Positions 22,940 to 35,200 of a DNA stretch of 64,000 bases are shown here, piece after piece. The DNA comes from Dromaius novaehollandiae (lineage: Eukaryota; Chordata; Aves; Casuariiformes; Dromaiidae), in contig NW_026991398.1 of the NCBI RefSeq assembly GCF_036370855.1, positions 2,480,001-2,544,000 of the forward strand, read 5' to 3'. Each line of letters begins with the position of its first letter. The first letter of the stretch is position 1. The translations under genes were made by a program, and so were the position numbers. A model generated the notes under the pieces. That model saw only the letters and a program-made list of their open reading frames with translations. It was not told the DNA's origin and made no database searches.

Positions 22940-25890
22940 GAATCAATACCTGAACCATGGTAAATGAACTCCTTTCTTTTCCCTGTCTAGGTGTCTTGTG
23001 GAGTTAAGAGATGGGAATAGGGACTTTCCGAGTGGGACATTTCCACCTCTCATACATAACCATCCCCTGATGAGACAAATCACATTGCTGGAATCAGTCT
23101 CTCTTCACTCTATAGAGAGATCACAGATGATTATTTTAGTCTATTTCAGTGAACATTTCCCAGGAGGAGGGAGTACAAAGAACAAATGAAGTCACACTTT
23201 CAGCAGGGCCACTGTTTCCTAGTGGAGTCAGGCTGCTGGGACAGAAGGATCTCATGGCAACCTGGCAGCACTGCTGAGAGACAGCTGTGTGCAGGAGCAG
23301 CTCCTCTGCAAAGAGCAGCAGGGCTGTGGGCACTGCCTGCTGCTGCTGACATGAGCTGAGAGAAGGCAGAGAGAAGTGCAAGGCAGTGTGGAGTGGGAGG
23401 ACAGAGGAGAGCTCCTTGTAGGAGAAATCTTCACAGCCCTTGACACAGTGAGTCTCTGGCTGTAGAGCAACACTGCTGAGGTTCCTGGAGGGGTCTTCTA
23501 AACCCTTCCTATCTCACAACTGATAGGCTTTTTAAGGATAGCTTTCCTGGTTTCTGCAGTGTGGAGGTGGAGGAGGAGTTGCTTCAGAGCAGGGATTCCC
23601 TACCACACCATCTCAGGGACAGGGTGTCCTGCTGCCTTTTCCCAGCAACGCTGCTGGGGTGTGAAGCCAGGATGTGCACACAGGTCTAGCCAGGGCTGTA
23701 ATTCAGAACAGCATCCCTGCGCCACAAGGTGCTGTGTGCCCAGGGCAGTCACTCTGGTGCCTGTGAGGGTCAGCACTTAGTCTGCCCAGAAAACTCCTCA
23801 GGGCACTGCGGGGAGGAGCTCTGGCTGGGAGGATTAACTCCCAGCAGGGCAGGTTCAGTCTCCTGTTGAGAGGGTGCTGCATGGGCCAGGGCCACTCACA
23901 TCTCTAGCTTATGCACACGACATGTCTGAAGAGTTTTTAGAGGAAGGTGAAAAAAAGGCTACTTAAAAGGGAAGGAGCTTTCCTCTTGGTGTCTGTGTCT
24001 CAGTTTCCAAATTTTGGCAGGGAGAGAAAAGGAAGAGTTTTCTGGTTTGGCAAGCAACTACGACTCCCAAACTTTCCCTCCAGAGATCAATAGGTCTACG
24101 AGAAACTCCCAACAAGCTGCTTCATTCCCCACATTGGCAAAAAGACAGCACCAACATCACCTTTATGGCCTCATCGGGGTTTATGAGACCTGCTAGCATA
24201 GAGGTGTCCCTGGCCAGTGCCCTGTCTCGGGAGGTTTCTGTAGGGCAGAACTGAGACACAGAGGGTGGGATGAGGTCTGTGAGCACCAACAGGGAAAAGA
24301 CGTTGGGACAGAGAAACAGCTGCCAGCAGAGACAGCTCCAGGCAGCAGAGATGGGCAGGAAGGAGCAGGAACTAACAGAATCATCCTGGGAGGATGGATT
24401 TGGGCAAGTCATGATCAGTCCCTCCAGTGCAGACACCTTCCTCTGGAGCCCCTCATGTCTCCTCTCCCACCCAGCAGAGCCTCTGCCCTGACAGCCATGG
24501 AGTCCAGGCCATGAGCTGCCTCCTCTGCAGCCAGACCTCCAGCAGAGGACAGGGGCATTTCTCCTGCCCTGGACTCATTTTGTGCTGCCTGACAAAGGGG
24601 CTGAGAGTGACTGTCCTGCGATGTCACCGTCTGTGAGGTGGCATGCCCGGATGGGTAAGGTGAAGGCTTTCTCGATTGCCCATCTCTCTCTCTCTCTCTC
24701 CTTGCCTCCCTTGGCAGCAGGATCATGGTGTTGCTCCTTATTTCCACTCCTGCCCATGCTGCTCTTGGTCTTCTCCCGGGCTCCCTGGGGTTGAGGGATT
24801 TCAGCTGCAGTTCAGACATCGCTGCTGCAAGTTCTGCAACAGAGGGATCTGCATGGGAATGAGGTTGCCCCAGGCCCCGTCAGACCTGTGCGGCTCCAGG
24901 AAATGGAATCCATGGGGTTGTGAATTGAGCTGACTCTCCCTTAAGGAGAGACCATTTTAAGGGCATTTGACCATTTCCCTGCGTTGTTCTTTCAGGCTGA
25001 AAGCTGCTCTGCAGAAGGGCCCAGCTGTCTCATAGCAGCTCTGTGATATCTGAGAGGCCAGTGAAGAAGGTGCAGAGATGCTGAGAGTATGGAAATAGTG
25101 GTGGGAGGCTGTAAATGGGCAGCTGAAAAGAGCCCTGTGTGTCCTTGGCTAGAAGGGGAGTGTGGAGAGCTCCCTCTGGGGCCCTGAGAAAGGGTGAAAT
25201 TTTGGAGATCTGCACTTTGAAAGTGGATTCCTCTGCTCTCAGCAGTGGCTGTTTGTATTTTTAGGGTAGCACATGAGAGTGATCATCCTCCAGCACAAAG
25301 CAGTGCAAGCACAGGACAGCTGGGAACAAGGATAATAGACTGACTAGCTGTTGCCACTCTGCACCAAGTGATAGTGAATCCTTTCCCCTCAGAACTCACA
25401 GTAGAAATGCCAATGATTGCTGCCTTCAAAGAACACCTCCCAGGTATGACAGGGGCATCTCAAAGAAAATAAACAATATTAGGAAAAGAAAACCAAACCC
25501 AGAAACATTCTTCTGCAACCCACATCCTTTAGAATTGGGAGTGAAGATGCAGAAAAGCCCTTCTACATGAGGAGTGAATTTCATTCGAAAGAAATTGTGA
25601 GTATCAGAGCTATTCACCCCTATTTCCATGTACTCCCTACTGTGCAGCAGGACAGACTCCTCTGGAGCCCTTTGGTAGAGGTCCCTGCTCCTCACAACAC
25701 GTTGCCAGCACAAACCAGAGCTCAAGCAGGGGACCTGCACAAATGGGCCTCACTAAAGAGAGAAACAATGTGATGTTATTAATGAGAAATGGCATGCTTT
25801 ATTTATTTATTCATTTTTCTTGAAATGTCTGTCCTACCTTCTCACTGTCCTTTTCTCCTTGGACAGTCCCCCATGCCCCGAGGGAGCAAA
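22940..25890 (+). repeat. Upstream duplication block U, copy B
   Basis: Matches 58346-60980 collinearly and 13164-15590 in reverse complement. No coding gene is seen. At its right edge a pyrimidine tract ending CAG (AG at 25865-25866) forms the OR splice acceptor, 24 bases before the ATG. Confidence 0.8.
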
Positions 25891-26826
25891 ATGTCCAACA
25901 GCAGCTCCTTCAACGAGTTCCTCCTCCTGGCATTCACAGACACACAGGAGCTGCAGCTCTTGCACTTCTTGCTCTTCCTGGGCATCTACCTGGCTGCCCT
26001 CCTCAGCAACGGCCTCATCATCACAGCCGTACCCTGCAACCACCGCCTCCACACCCCCATGTACTTCTTCCTCCTCAACCTCTCCCTCCTTGACCTTGGC
26101 ACCATTTCCACCACTGTCCCCAAAGCCATGGCCAAATCCCTGAGGAACACCAGGGCCACTTCCTACTCAGGATGTGCTGCCCAGGTCTTTTTCCTCTTTT
26201 TCTTATGTTCAGCAGAGTATTCTCTCCTCACTGCCATGGCCTATGACCATTTTGTTGCAATCTGCAGACCCCTGCACTACAGGACCCTCATGGGCAGCAG
26301 AGCTTGTGTCAAAATGGCAGCAGCTGCCTGGGCCAGTGGTTTTCTCTATGCTCTCCTGCACACTGGGAACACATTTTCAATACCACTCTGCCAAGGCAAC
26401 ACAGTGGACCAGTTCTTCTGTGAAGGTCCCCAGATCCTCAAGCTCTCCTGCATAGACTTCTACCTCAGGGAACTGAGGCTTCTTGTGGCTACTCTTTCTG
26501 TAGCCTCTGGGTGTTTCATTTTCATTGTGCTGTCCTACGTGCAGATCTTCACTGCTGTGCTGAGGATCCCCTCTGAGCAGGGCCGGCACAAAGCCTTTTC
26601 CATGTGCCTCTCTCACCTGGAAATCATCTCCCTGTTCATCAGCACTGGCACATTTGCCTACCTGAAGCCGCCCTCCATTTCCTCCCCAGGTGTGGATCTG
26701 GTGGTGTTTGTTCTGTACACAGTGGTGCCTCCAGCAGTGAACCCGCTCATCTACAGCATGAGGAAGACGGAGCTCAAGGATGCACTGAGGAAGCTGTTTC
26801 AGCTGGTACTAGTTCAGCAGCAATAA
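25891..26826 (+). CDS. Olfactory receptor, OR14-like (copy B), probably impaired
   Basis: The open frame has 311 codons starting MSNSSSFNEF, with all seven helices readable and the usual LHTPMYFF, KAFSMCLSHL and PPAVNPLIYSM blocks. Three conserved positions are altered. The helix-3 signature reads MAYDHF, so the Arg that locks and couples to the G protein is His (codon 26248-26250). Helix 1 reads LLSNG instead of LLGNG. The tail reads SMRKTELKD instead of SMRNKELKD. The AATAAA found downstream of the other copies reads aacaaa here (about 27032). The frame has no stop, so this is either a receptor losing function or a variant with altered coupling. It is the most diverged of the four OR14-like copies. 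Confidence 0.88.
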   Translation: MSNSSSFNEFLLLAFTDTQELQLLHFLLFLGIYLAALLSNGLIITAVPCNHRLHTPMYFFLLNLSLLDLGTISTTVPKAMAKSLRNTRATSYSGCAAQVFFLFFLCSAEYSLLTAMAYDHFVAICRPLHYRTLMGSRACVKMAAAAWASGFLYALLHTGNTFSIPLCQGNTVDQFFCEGPQILKLSCIDFYLRELRLLVATLSVASGCFIFIVLSYVQIFTAVLRIPSEQGRHKAFSMCLSHLEIISLFISTGTFAYLKPPSISSPGVDLVVFVLYTVVPPAVNPLIYSMRKTELKDALRKLFQLVLVQQQ

Positions 26827-28270
26827 GCTGCCCATCTCTCTTCACAAGTGATTTCCAATTTATCGCAGGCACCTCTTGTGCTTTTGGTTTTCTATCTGTG
26901 ATAATCACGTTGGTACACAAATGTTTGAATTCATCTCTTCTCCAGAGGCACAAACCCCATCGATTTGATCAAAAGGCTTTCTGTAAATCTGCCAACCACT
27001 GCGTCAGAGCTGGCCTCCCAAGTAGCATCTCTGTAACAAATGGGGATTTTCTCAGTACTGTGCCTGAAGGTTGGTATCTTCTTTCACAGCTGGAGCCAAG
27101 AATGCACTCAGGGAATTGCACCTGAAAAGGCCCTGTTGCTGTGCTTGGGCTTTCCATGCGCAAGGGGGGATGTGCTCACACGGTGATGTTTTAGGGAATG
27201 AGGGCTGGATGGAGCCCTCACTTGTGGGTGCCCAGTTTCCTTGGAGAGAGTGAGTGGTCAAGAAGTATCTCCTGGGGACTGTCTCCCCTATGACGTGGCT
27301 GGTGACACATGCCTGTCCTTCTGGAAGGGAACATGGAGCTGCCTGAAGAGCACAGGGTGGTCTCCAGGGACAGCGTGTGCCTGGGATGGGCAGTGAGTGG
27401 AGACTCACAAAAACAAGTGGAGTCACCCAAAAGTAAAGGGCTAAACTGAAGTATGCACCAAATGACAGCTCAGCAATCTCAGCAGGGGCAGTGGGGACTC
27501 AGTGGGCACAGGGAAGGGAGCCTCAAGAGCAGGTCATGTCACCTACACTGAAAAACCATGGGCGGGATCAAACGACACGTGAACCATCCTGAGCCATTTG
27601 AAATGCCCCGTGATTGCTCGGAGCAGCTTCCACAGTCCCAGCCCCTGGGGAGAAGGTTGTCAGGTGCTGGGCCATGCTGGGTCTGCTTCCTGCCCTGACC
27701 AGCACGGCCAGTGCAGAGTCGCTCCACGGCCCCACAGCTCACTCGTGCTTCAGAGCCCCACTGCCAGCCCGGGCCCTGCGAGGAGCACAGGGGAGGGGTG
27801 CAGGACTGGCTGGCCAGGCCAGCACAGACATGCTCATCCGGGGAAAGGCTCCCTGGGGAGCAGGGACATCTCTGGAGAAGAGCAAAGAAGCAATTGCGTG
27901 CTTGAGGAGAGGTATAAATGAATACTTGTTTCTACGTGTGTCAACTCAGAGCAGGCCGCTCCGTTACTGGAGCAGCTGGAGTTGCTTGAGGAGCCCCAGG
28001 GCCAGGATGCTAGTGCTGTCCTGGGGAGAAGGGCTGGCACAGAGTGGCTGCAGGCAGCCAGCGTTAAGGTCTCCTGGACACACAAGCAGTGGAGACAGGG
28101 ACTGACTGGCCTCAATTTCCTCACACTGTTGCTGGCCCCCACCCTGGGGGCTGATGGGGAGGCTGACACCCCTCTGTGCCTCTCCCTACAAGCCTCCCTC
28201 TGCTCACCTCACAGGCCTGCCAGGAGCAGCACCTTCCCTTTTCTCTCAAAAGACTCCATAGAAGGGGAAC
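26827..28270 (+). repeat. Downstream duplication block D, copy B (diverged)
   Basis: Recognisably related to 53542-55561 and 61917-63200 (for example 'gggacatctctggagaagagcaaag' at about 27865), but more diverged and shorter. No gene is seen. Confidence 0.7.
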
Positions 28271-28945
28271 ATGTCAAGTAAGCCACATGCATCCCCACCT
28301 CCCACAGCAAAAGGAAATGCTTCCCACCCCCTTCTTAGCTTGCACATGACTGTCGGTGATGTCCCCTCCCCTCTCCAGGCACCATTTCTGCTGGGCCAGG
28401 CAAGGGGCAGCTATTCTGCATCTCCAGAGCAGGGCACTTTGCCACAGCAGTTCCGGGGGGCTCCGTGCTGGCACTCGGATGTTCAGGGATGGTTCCCGGC
28501 ACAACACAGCCCCCTCCAGGCCAAAGCAGCCTCTGTCCCCCAAATGCCGGGGGGAATGGATCCACTCCCAGCCACCCCCTTCTCCTCCTTTCCACCTCCT
28601 CAGCCTGGCAGGGGCAGCGCTGGACCTCGCCCCCTTACAGAAGTGCCCAGGCCAAGAAGCTGAAATAGAAGGAATTACCAAAATACCATCCCCTTTCCCC
28701 TGCACTGCCCCTTACAACACACCGCCCTTGCCACCCTCTTCCCGCCACCCCGGGGCTGTTCCGGGGTCTTGGGGCCGTCTGGGGATCCCCGGGCAGCTGC
28801 AGTGCCCTTCATAGTTCCCTGGGGACTGTCCCGGGTGCTGCCACGATGGGACATCTCCGCCCCGGCCTCTCCCGGGCCGCTGCTCCTCATGGCCGCTGTC
28901 CTGGCCCAGCCCTGGGCAGTCAGCCCCGGGTCCGGCATTCCTCGA
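28271..28945. other. GC-rich non-coding DNA left of the 60-bp array
   Basis: No gene is seen. Base composition rises to GC-rich, CpG-containing DNA towards the array (for example 28740-28945), compatible with a CpG-island-like element. Confidence 0.45.
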
Positions 28946-29295
28946 GGGCAACATGGCCGCCCAACAGCCCTGTGATTGCAGACTACAGCTCCCAGCATGC
29001 CCCGCTGGCAACATGGCCACCTAGCAGCCCAATGCTGGCAGACTACAGCTCCCAGCCAGCCCTGCGGGCAACGTGGCTGCCTCACAGCCCTGTGATCGCA
29101 GACTACAGCTCCCAGCATGCCCCGTGGGGAACATGGCTGCCTCACAGCCCTGTGATTGCAGACTACAGCTCCCAGCATGCCCCATGGGGAACGTGGCCAC
29201 CCAGCAGCCCCCTACCAGCAGACTACAGCTCCCAGCATGCCCCATGGGGAACATGGCCGCCCGGCAGCCCTGTGCTCGCAGACTACAGCTCCCAG
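28946..29295. repeat. 60-bp tandem array with ZNF143/STAF-like and YY1-like sites
   Basis: The period is exactly 60 bp. The 15-mer GACTACAGCTCCCAG begins at 28981, 29041, 29101, 29161, 29221 and 29281. Four of the six are followed by CATGCCCC. This resembles the ZNF143/STAF (GFY-Staf) promoter element ACTACAATTCCCAGMATGC. Between sites lies a GGCAACATGGCCGCC-like segment whose reverse complement contains GCCATGTT, a YY1-like core. It varies between units (CATGG/CGTGG). Five full units and a partial one are present. All frames stay open because 60 is a multiple of 3, so the long frames here are not evidence of protein. Confidence 0.85.
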
Positions 29296-29299
29296 TATG

Positions 29300-32200
29300 T
29301 AACAACGGTCCTTCCTCCCCAGGAGAAACAGGGCTTTCAGTTGGTCCATTTGATTTTATTACTTTGGCTCACTGATGGTTTTCTGCTCTCTTCAGGTGCA
29401 GCCATGGCAATTAGTCTAAAAGTTATCATCTCTTCCCCTTCTCACACATGCATGTAGGATAACGAAACCAAACAGAAGGAAAAGAGAAGCCACCAAAGTG
29501 GAGCGAAGCCAGATACTGCTGACACCGTGCCCAGGGTGGGAAAGGATTGCTTAGTCCTCAGCACTGCCCGGGAGGAGACACAACACACACTTGGCATCGA
29601 GAGTTATCCCAGTTCCCCGGGCAGGAACAGCTCTGTCTGTTGGCGGTGCTGGTGATACCAACAGTCCGATAAATTGCATTTGTGCTTCCTTGCTTCATCC
29701 AAATCATGAGGAACTATTCACAAAAACTTGTGCAGTGATCTTCTCTGTCGTCCGTCAGCGTTTGCTGTCATTGGTTCCATCTCTATAACAAACACGGGAA
29801 CTTTGTGTTTTTATTTTCAGTGAGATGCTCTTGAATTTACGCATGTTCTTTCTCTCTTTGCCACGTTCATTTTTTTGGATTTTGTTTTCCTTCAAGGAAA
29901 GCTCTTCGTATTATCACTCGCATTCATGCATTACAAGGTAAACTTCTTGCAAACATCAACTACAGGGCTTCAGCTTTTATCACTAGACATGTAGGAGCAT
30001 TCCCAAATAGTTACCTACACCATTTTCCATGCAACACGATTTTTATTCTGGGTCAATATTTTTCTACTGTTCAGTGGTCTCTTTCAAGCCTTCATATATG
30101 AGCCCGTCCCTAAAGCCTCGCTCCTGTGCATGCCTCGAGCATTTCCCTCACTCAGCTTTCAGCAGCTGGGGTGGCCTTCTGAGGAGATATAGCTATTATC
30201 TGTGGAGCCACAAACATATGATAAGTATATCAACAGAAGCTGATTGTAATTTGGTCACCAGAGGCAGGGCCTGACTTAATCTTCCTCTGAGCTTTTGTGC
30301 TCAGTCAGCCTCCCAACAGCCTGTGTTCCCTCATGCCTGTTGCACCTGTTCTGAAGTGGCAGAAACCTTACTCTTGAGGGGCTGTTTTCTCTCCCATTGC
30401 CCAGCTAAGTTGAAGGATGGATTTCCTGTACATGTCTTGGATACCTCAGGGCATCTCCATATTGGCAGGGATAAGTGGGCAACTGAATCAAGCCTTTCCA
30501 CTGAACGTGTCTACATCTGAGAAGGTGAATCCCACCCCTCCTGTTCTCTCAGGTTTCTTGCAGAGGAGAACTCTGAAAGCTGGTCTGATAGTCTCAGCCC
30601 CTCTAAAAAGTTGTAGGCTCTTCTTCAGAGGAAAGGTATATTATCTGGGTCTTATTTTCCCAATACTTCAAGCAGAAATCATTACTTTCCTCTGCTTTCC
30701 TTTGCATCATTTCCCCCCCACAAACACATTTTAATTACTCGTTTGTTCCCCACTCACTGACATAGCTCTTATGAACTGAGGCCTTGCATTTTCTTCCTTT
30801 CCTACCCCTAATCCTCTCTCTTTGCTTTACTCCCACAGTTCATGCTTACCATGGCCTCTGAAGCTCTCTTCATCTTTCTTTGCTTCCCCTCATCTGAATT
30901 CACAGAGGAAAGCATGTTTGTTGTTTGTTTGTTTGTTAATAACTGAACCAATACCATCCTGCTGCAGTGGGAGATGAGAAAACAAGGGTGTTGATAATAA
31001 AGAAAGCTTTCCTAAGAGTCCCGTCCCATAGCCAGAAGGATGAATATGATATAACTTTAGAGTGACAGAAATCGGTCATGAAGTTCTGGGTACCCTTAAT
31101 TCCCTGAGCATATAACTATAATCAGTGTGTAAATTCTCTGGGTGGCATTCATTGACCTTAGCTTCAGATATTTGAAGTATTGATCTCTAAGTCTTGGCGC
31201 AGTGATATTGGCTGTTCTGTACTTCAGAGCAGTATCTGCAGAGGATAATTCAGCCTCTGAAAACCGGTATCTCAGATGCCACTGGAAGTGGTTTCATCAT
31301 TCCAGGATTCCTTTTCCTCCCCACAATAACTTTGCATGGGGATTGAAAGCAGGGACTTTCAGCAGCAGCATGGGATGGGGTCTCAAGCAGAAACACAGTG
31401 AGTACGTGACACACTCTGAGCCCCCAGACTAGGGGAGTGATGGATCACACAGAGCTCACTTGGGACAGTAACGGGCTTGGCTTGACTGTCCTTGGGTGGA
31501 TGTTATCTTCCTTTCAGACAGAAATAGTGAGCACCAGCAGGTGCAGGCCAAGCTTCTCCCTGATCAGTAATGAAGTATGTGAGCATAGACATTCCTGTAT
31601 GAAGCAACCATTCCCCATTTCCTGAAGAGCTGGACTTCGGTCACCTCCTGCATCCCAGGGTGAGCCGAGCATGTGAATGAGATGTTCTTTCTAACGAGGT
31701 GCACAATTTTCTGGGGAATGACAAAGAAAGGGAAATCTAGAAAATACTATAGTTGAAAGTGGTATGACAGAGAAAAGAACTTGAGATGTGAGAGATACCG
31801 AGGTGATACCTGAGGGGAAAAAGTACGAGCCACATAACTTGCTTTTCTTTGAGGGGATGTGTTGGACCCAATGACCTCCACAAAAAAAAAAAAAAAAAAA
31901 AAAAAAAAACAAAAAAAAAAAACAAAAAGAAAAAGAAAAAAGAAAATATTTCTTGAGTATCCCCAAATTTAATTTCTTTTTAAGAGTGAGTCCCCTGTGA
32001 TTCACTTCAACAAACTTCTAGGATCCAGATCTCTGCTGGTCAGGGAGATTTCATTGACAGTCAGAATCAGCCACATCAGAGAATGACAGATGCTCTTCTA
32101 AGATGGACTCTTGAAACAGGTAGGATGACTCCCTCTCTGGAGATGTGGAGATGCTGGTCCCTTGTCATGGACTTGGGAGGGACCTGAGGTAACAGGTGAG

Positions 32201-35200
32201 GCTGAGGTGACTTTGACACAAGAGGCTCTGTGAATTCGTATGTGTAGGTGTTCAAGGCCATTTGAGGACATCCTGCCTGGCCTCAAACTGCCTCCCTGAA
32301 GGGCACAGGTTTTCTGTATGTGATGTATACATGCCCAGGGCACCTGGAATACCACTAGATGCCTGCAAGAGGTACCATCCAAAGGAGCTTCCTCTTTTAG
32401 CCTGCCTTCACACCCAGTGAGGCATTTCTAGAGGGATACAACTCATCTTATGTGAATTCTCTAAATTAGCTCAAATGACTTGTATCCAACAGTAGATGCT
32501 TCTCCTAACTACAAAAAAAGCTCAGGGAGAGACATCTCTATGGTAGCCATCCCCAGTGAGGTAACTGAGTGCTCCTACCTCTGTTTTTCTTGGTCCAGAG
32601 AACTCCTTGACCCTTCTGTGGAATCACACTCCATCACTCCATCTTGACTTTTTGACTTCTGCATGAGGCAGAACTCTACACAAACTCCCTCTTCCCCCTT
32701 CCCCTCCTATCAGGGCAGAGATTCATCTCTCCCTTTGCTCAAACAAACAGGTAGTTACTGAGGCATGAAAAAAAAATTGCAAATTACTCCTGCCTTCTCC
32801 ACTTACACTCTAGATCATCACCTTTTCCCCCAAAAGCAGGATCCCTTGTGATGTCCCGTAAAACTCCAAACAACAGCACACACCAGAAGATAAGCCATCC
32901 AACAGCAGGACATGCAATGCCAAGGAAGTCTTATTGCTAATAAGGCTCTGGAGATCAAAAAAGTAGGGAAAGGATATGTGGAGTGGAAGTTGTAGAATAA
33001 TTTAGGAGAATGGCTTGAAAAGAGGTCAGAGACAGCAAATGTTCTGGTTTGGAGGGCTGGCAAGGCCAGGGGAGTGAGGTCTCTTCCCTCTAGAAAGCAC
33101 TGACTCAGACTGAGAGCATGAGGGTACTGAATGGTTCTAAGGTCTGGTCAGTGGACCCCAAGACTTTCATTCTCTGTGGAGCACCAGTGAATGGGACATA
33201 TAAGCTTCTGTTATAGTCAATGGAGACCAACTGCTTAAATACAGGCATCTATGAACCAGAAGATTTAATCAGCTGGTTCTGAGCCAGCAGTGTCTGTTGT
33301 CTTTTCTTCCATCCCATGTAGGCATTTAAAATATCCTAGAATATCCTAGACTACTAAAAATAGCACTACATACCCATGTTTCATCAACTAATCTTTTCCC
33401 TACATCTGTTCAGCAAAAATGCTCTGTAAGCTCTGTGGACACTATTGGCCAGGTCACTGCTGAATATAATGAGAGCTCAGACCACTTGCGTTGCAGACAC
33501 CAGCTTCGCTGTCTGGAGCTGAATCCCACTGCTGCACTGCAAATGTTCACATCAGAGTTAGTGTCTGCTGCCCCTTCAGAGTCAGGGGAAAAAGAATGGC
33601 ACCTGCAGAGGATGATGAATTTAGGCAGTTTAGACAGTGTCTTAGCAATGGAGGGCTCTCCATTTAGTAAAACATACCTGTCTCCACTTGTGTCTAGAGA
33701 GACCACAGTTTAGGTAAGAAAGGTAAAATAAGTATAGTGGAATCTGATCCAGAAGTTAATTGCTTGTTTTTTCAATGAACATTTCAGGAAAAAAAGATTT
33801 CTTTCTTTCTTTTTTTTTTACTGTTTGTATCTAGAAAAACTAATAGCTATCAAGAAATCATAGAGTGTGAGGTTACCCATTCAGCAGGAAAGACTAGATT
33901 TTATCATAGCTACTGGCATCTGAACTGCCTGATGAAATTTATTTTCACCTGTATTTTTAACATTTTAATGACAGATTTACAAATGCTTCTCTTAATCTAG
34001 TAAGGCAAGGCGAGTAAGAGGCAAGCTTTTTGTTTTTGAGGCTAGGTCTTACAGAAGCCAATGTTACTTAAATATGGAGGATTGCCTTTTATTGTACCTC
34101 CAAATAGACAGACATGGAAATAATTTCATTTAATCTTCAGCTTTTTCATATAACTCATTTAAACAACTTTAAGCCTCAATGGGTCATCCAATCTCTGCAG
34201 TCACTGGAGAGAGACAGAGCTACTGGGGCTTGAATCATCCCATCCCTAAAGTCAGGATTCCTCTGAGATTCCACCTCCCTGTGGCTTCTGCAGAGCAGCT
34301 TAGGCTGTGTGGCTGTCTATTAGGTGGCTGAACTTTGGTAAGATGAGTGCACCGATTGATACCAAAAGCAACATTCTTCAGTGTTAATGCACCATGAACC
34401 ACAAAGCATCTGCTCACTATGGGTGGTCAGTGACATAGCTAAAGTTAAGGCAAGGAATAAATAGTAAGATAACCGAAGAGAAGAAGAAAGCATCAAGAGA
34501 AGCAAGGTGGAATAATACATAGATGTTAGCATCAAGTGGGAGTGAGTGAACAGCCACCAGTTAATCCAAGTTTGCAGTGACTGAAAATAAAGGTCTTTGC
34601 AGGTTGATTTTACCAGACTGTTTCATGACAAAATCAAACAAACAAACAAAAATCAGTAAAACAAGACCTTTGGGGAATTATGAGCCCTTGTGGGGGGAGA
34701 TCATTTTCAAGGACAGAAATTGCTAGAAAGATTTTGTCAAAAGGACAGCACAGATAAAAACAAAGAAAAACCAATTAGGTAATTGATTCTGGTTTTGTTG
34801 CAACAGACTTTTTGTCCTCAGTAACTGTGTGTTTCATGTGAGACACCTCATTTCAAACATACCATGTTTAAACATTGGAATCTCCCAAGTAATGATACAG
34901 TTATGACACTAAAGATACAATATGAGCACTTAATAAAGAATGATGCAGCATTCTGAGGAAACCATAGCTTTTATTTCAATGAGAATGCACATTTGGAGAA
35001 ATATAATAATGAATCATCTCTTTGAAATCATGCATTCCTCTTTCAGTTAAAGTTTTCCCAGAAAGTATTTTTTAAAAAAAGAAAAGGAGTGAGAGAGAGG
35101 AAAAGGGAAAGAGGGTTCCTAATTACCTTATGTATTCAGATTTTAAAAACTGCAAAAATACTGTAATATATAAAGCCCAATCAATCTGTCTTTTCCAGTG

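Noticed and set aside
25789-25890. 34-residue hydrophobic extension upstream of OR copy B
   Set aside because: It begins in the intron before the acceptor at 25865-25866 and is absent from the other copies.
28960-29300. CRISPR-like array
   Set aside because: The 60-bp units are similar along their whole length rather than repeat-plus-unique-spacer, and the context is a vertebrate genome.
28846-29457. 203-codon plus-strand frame (and a minus-strand counterpart) with 20-residue repeats over the 60-bp array
   Set aside because: 60 is a multiple of 3, so all frames repeat and stay open. There is no domain, no conserved start, and better support for a DNA-level array of binding sites.
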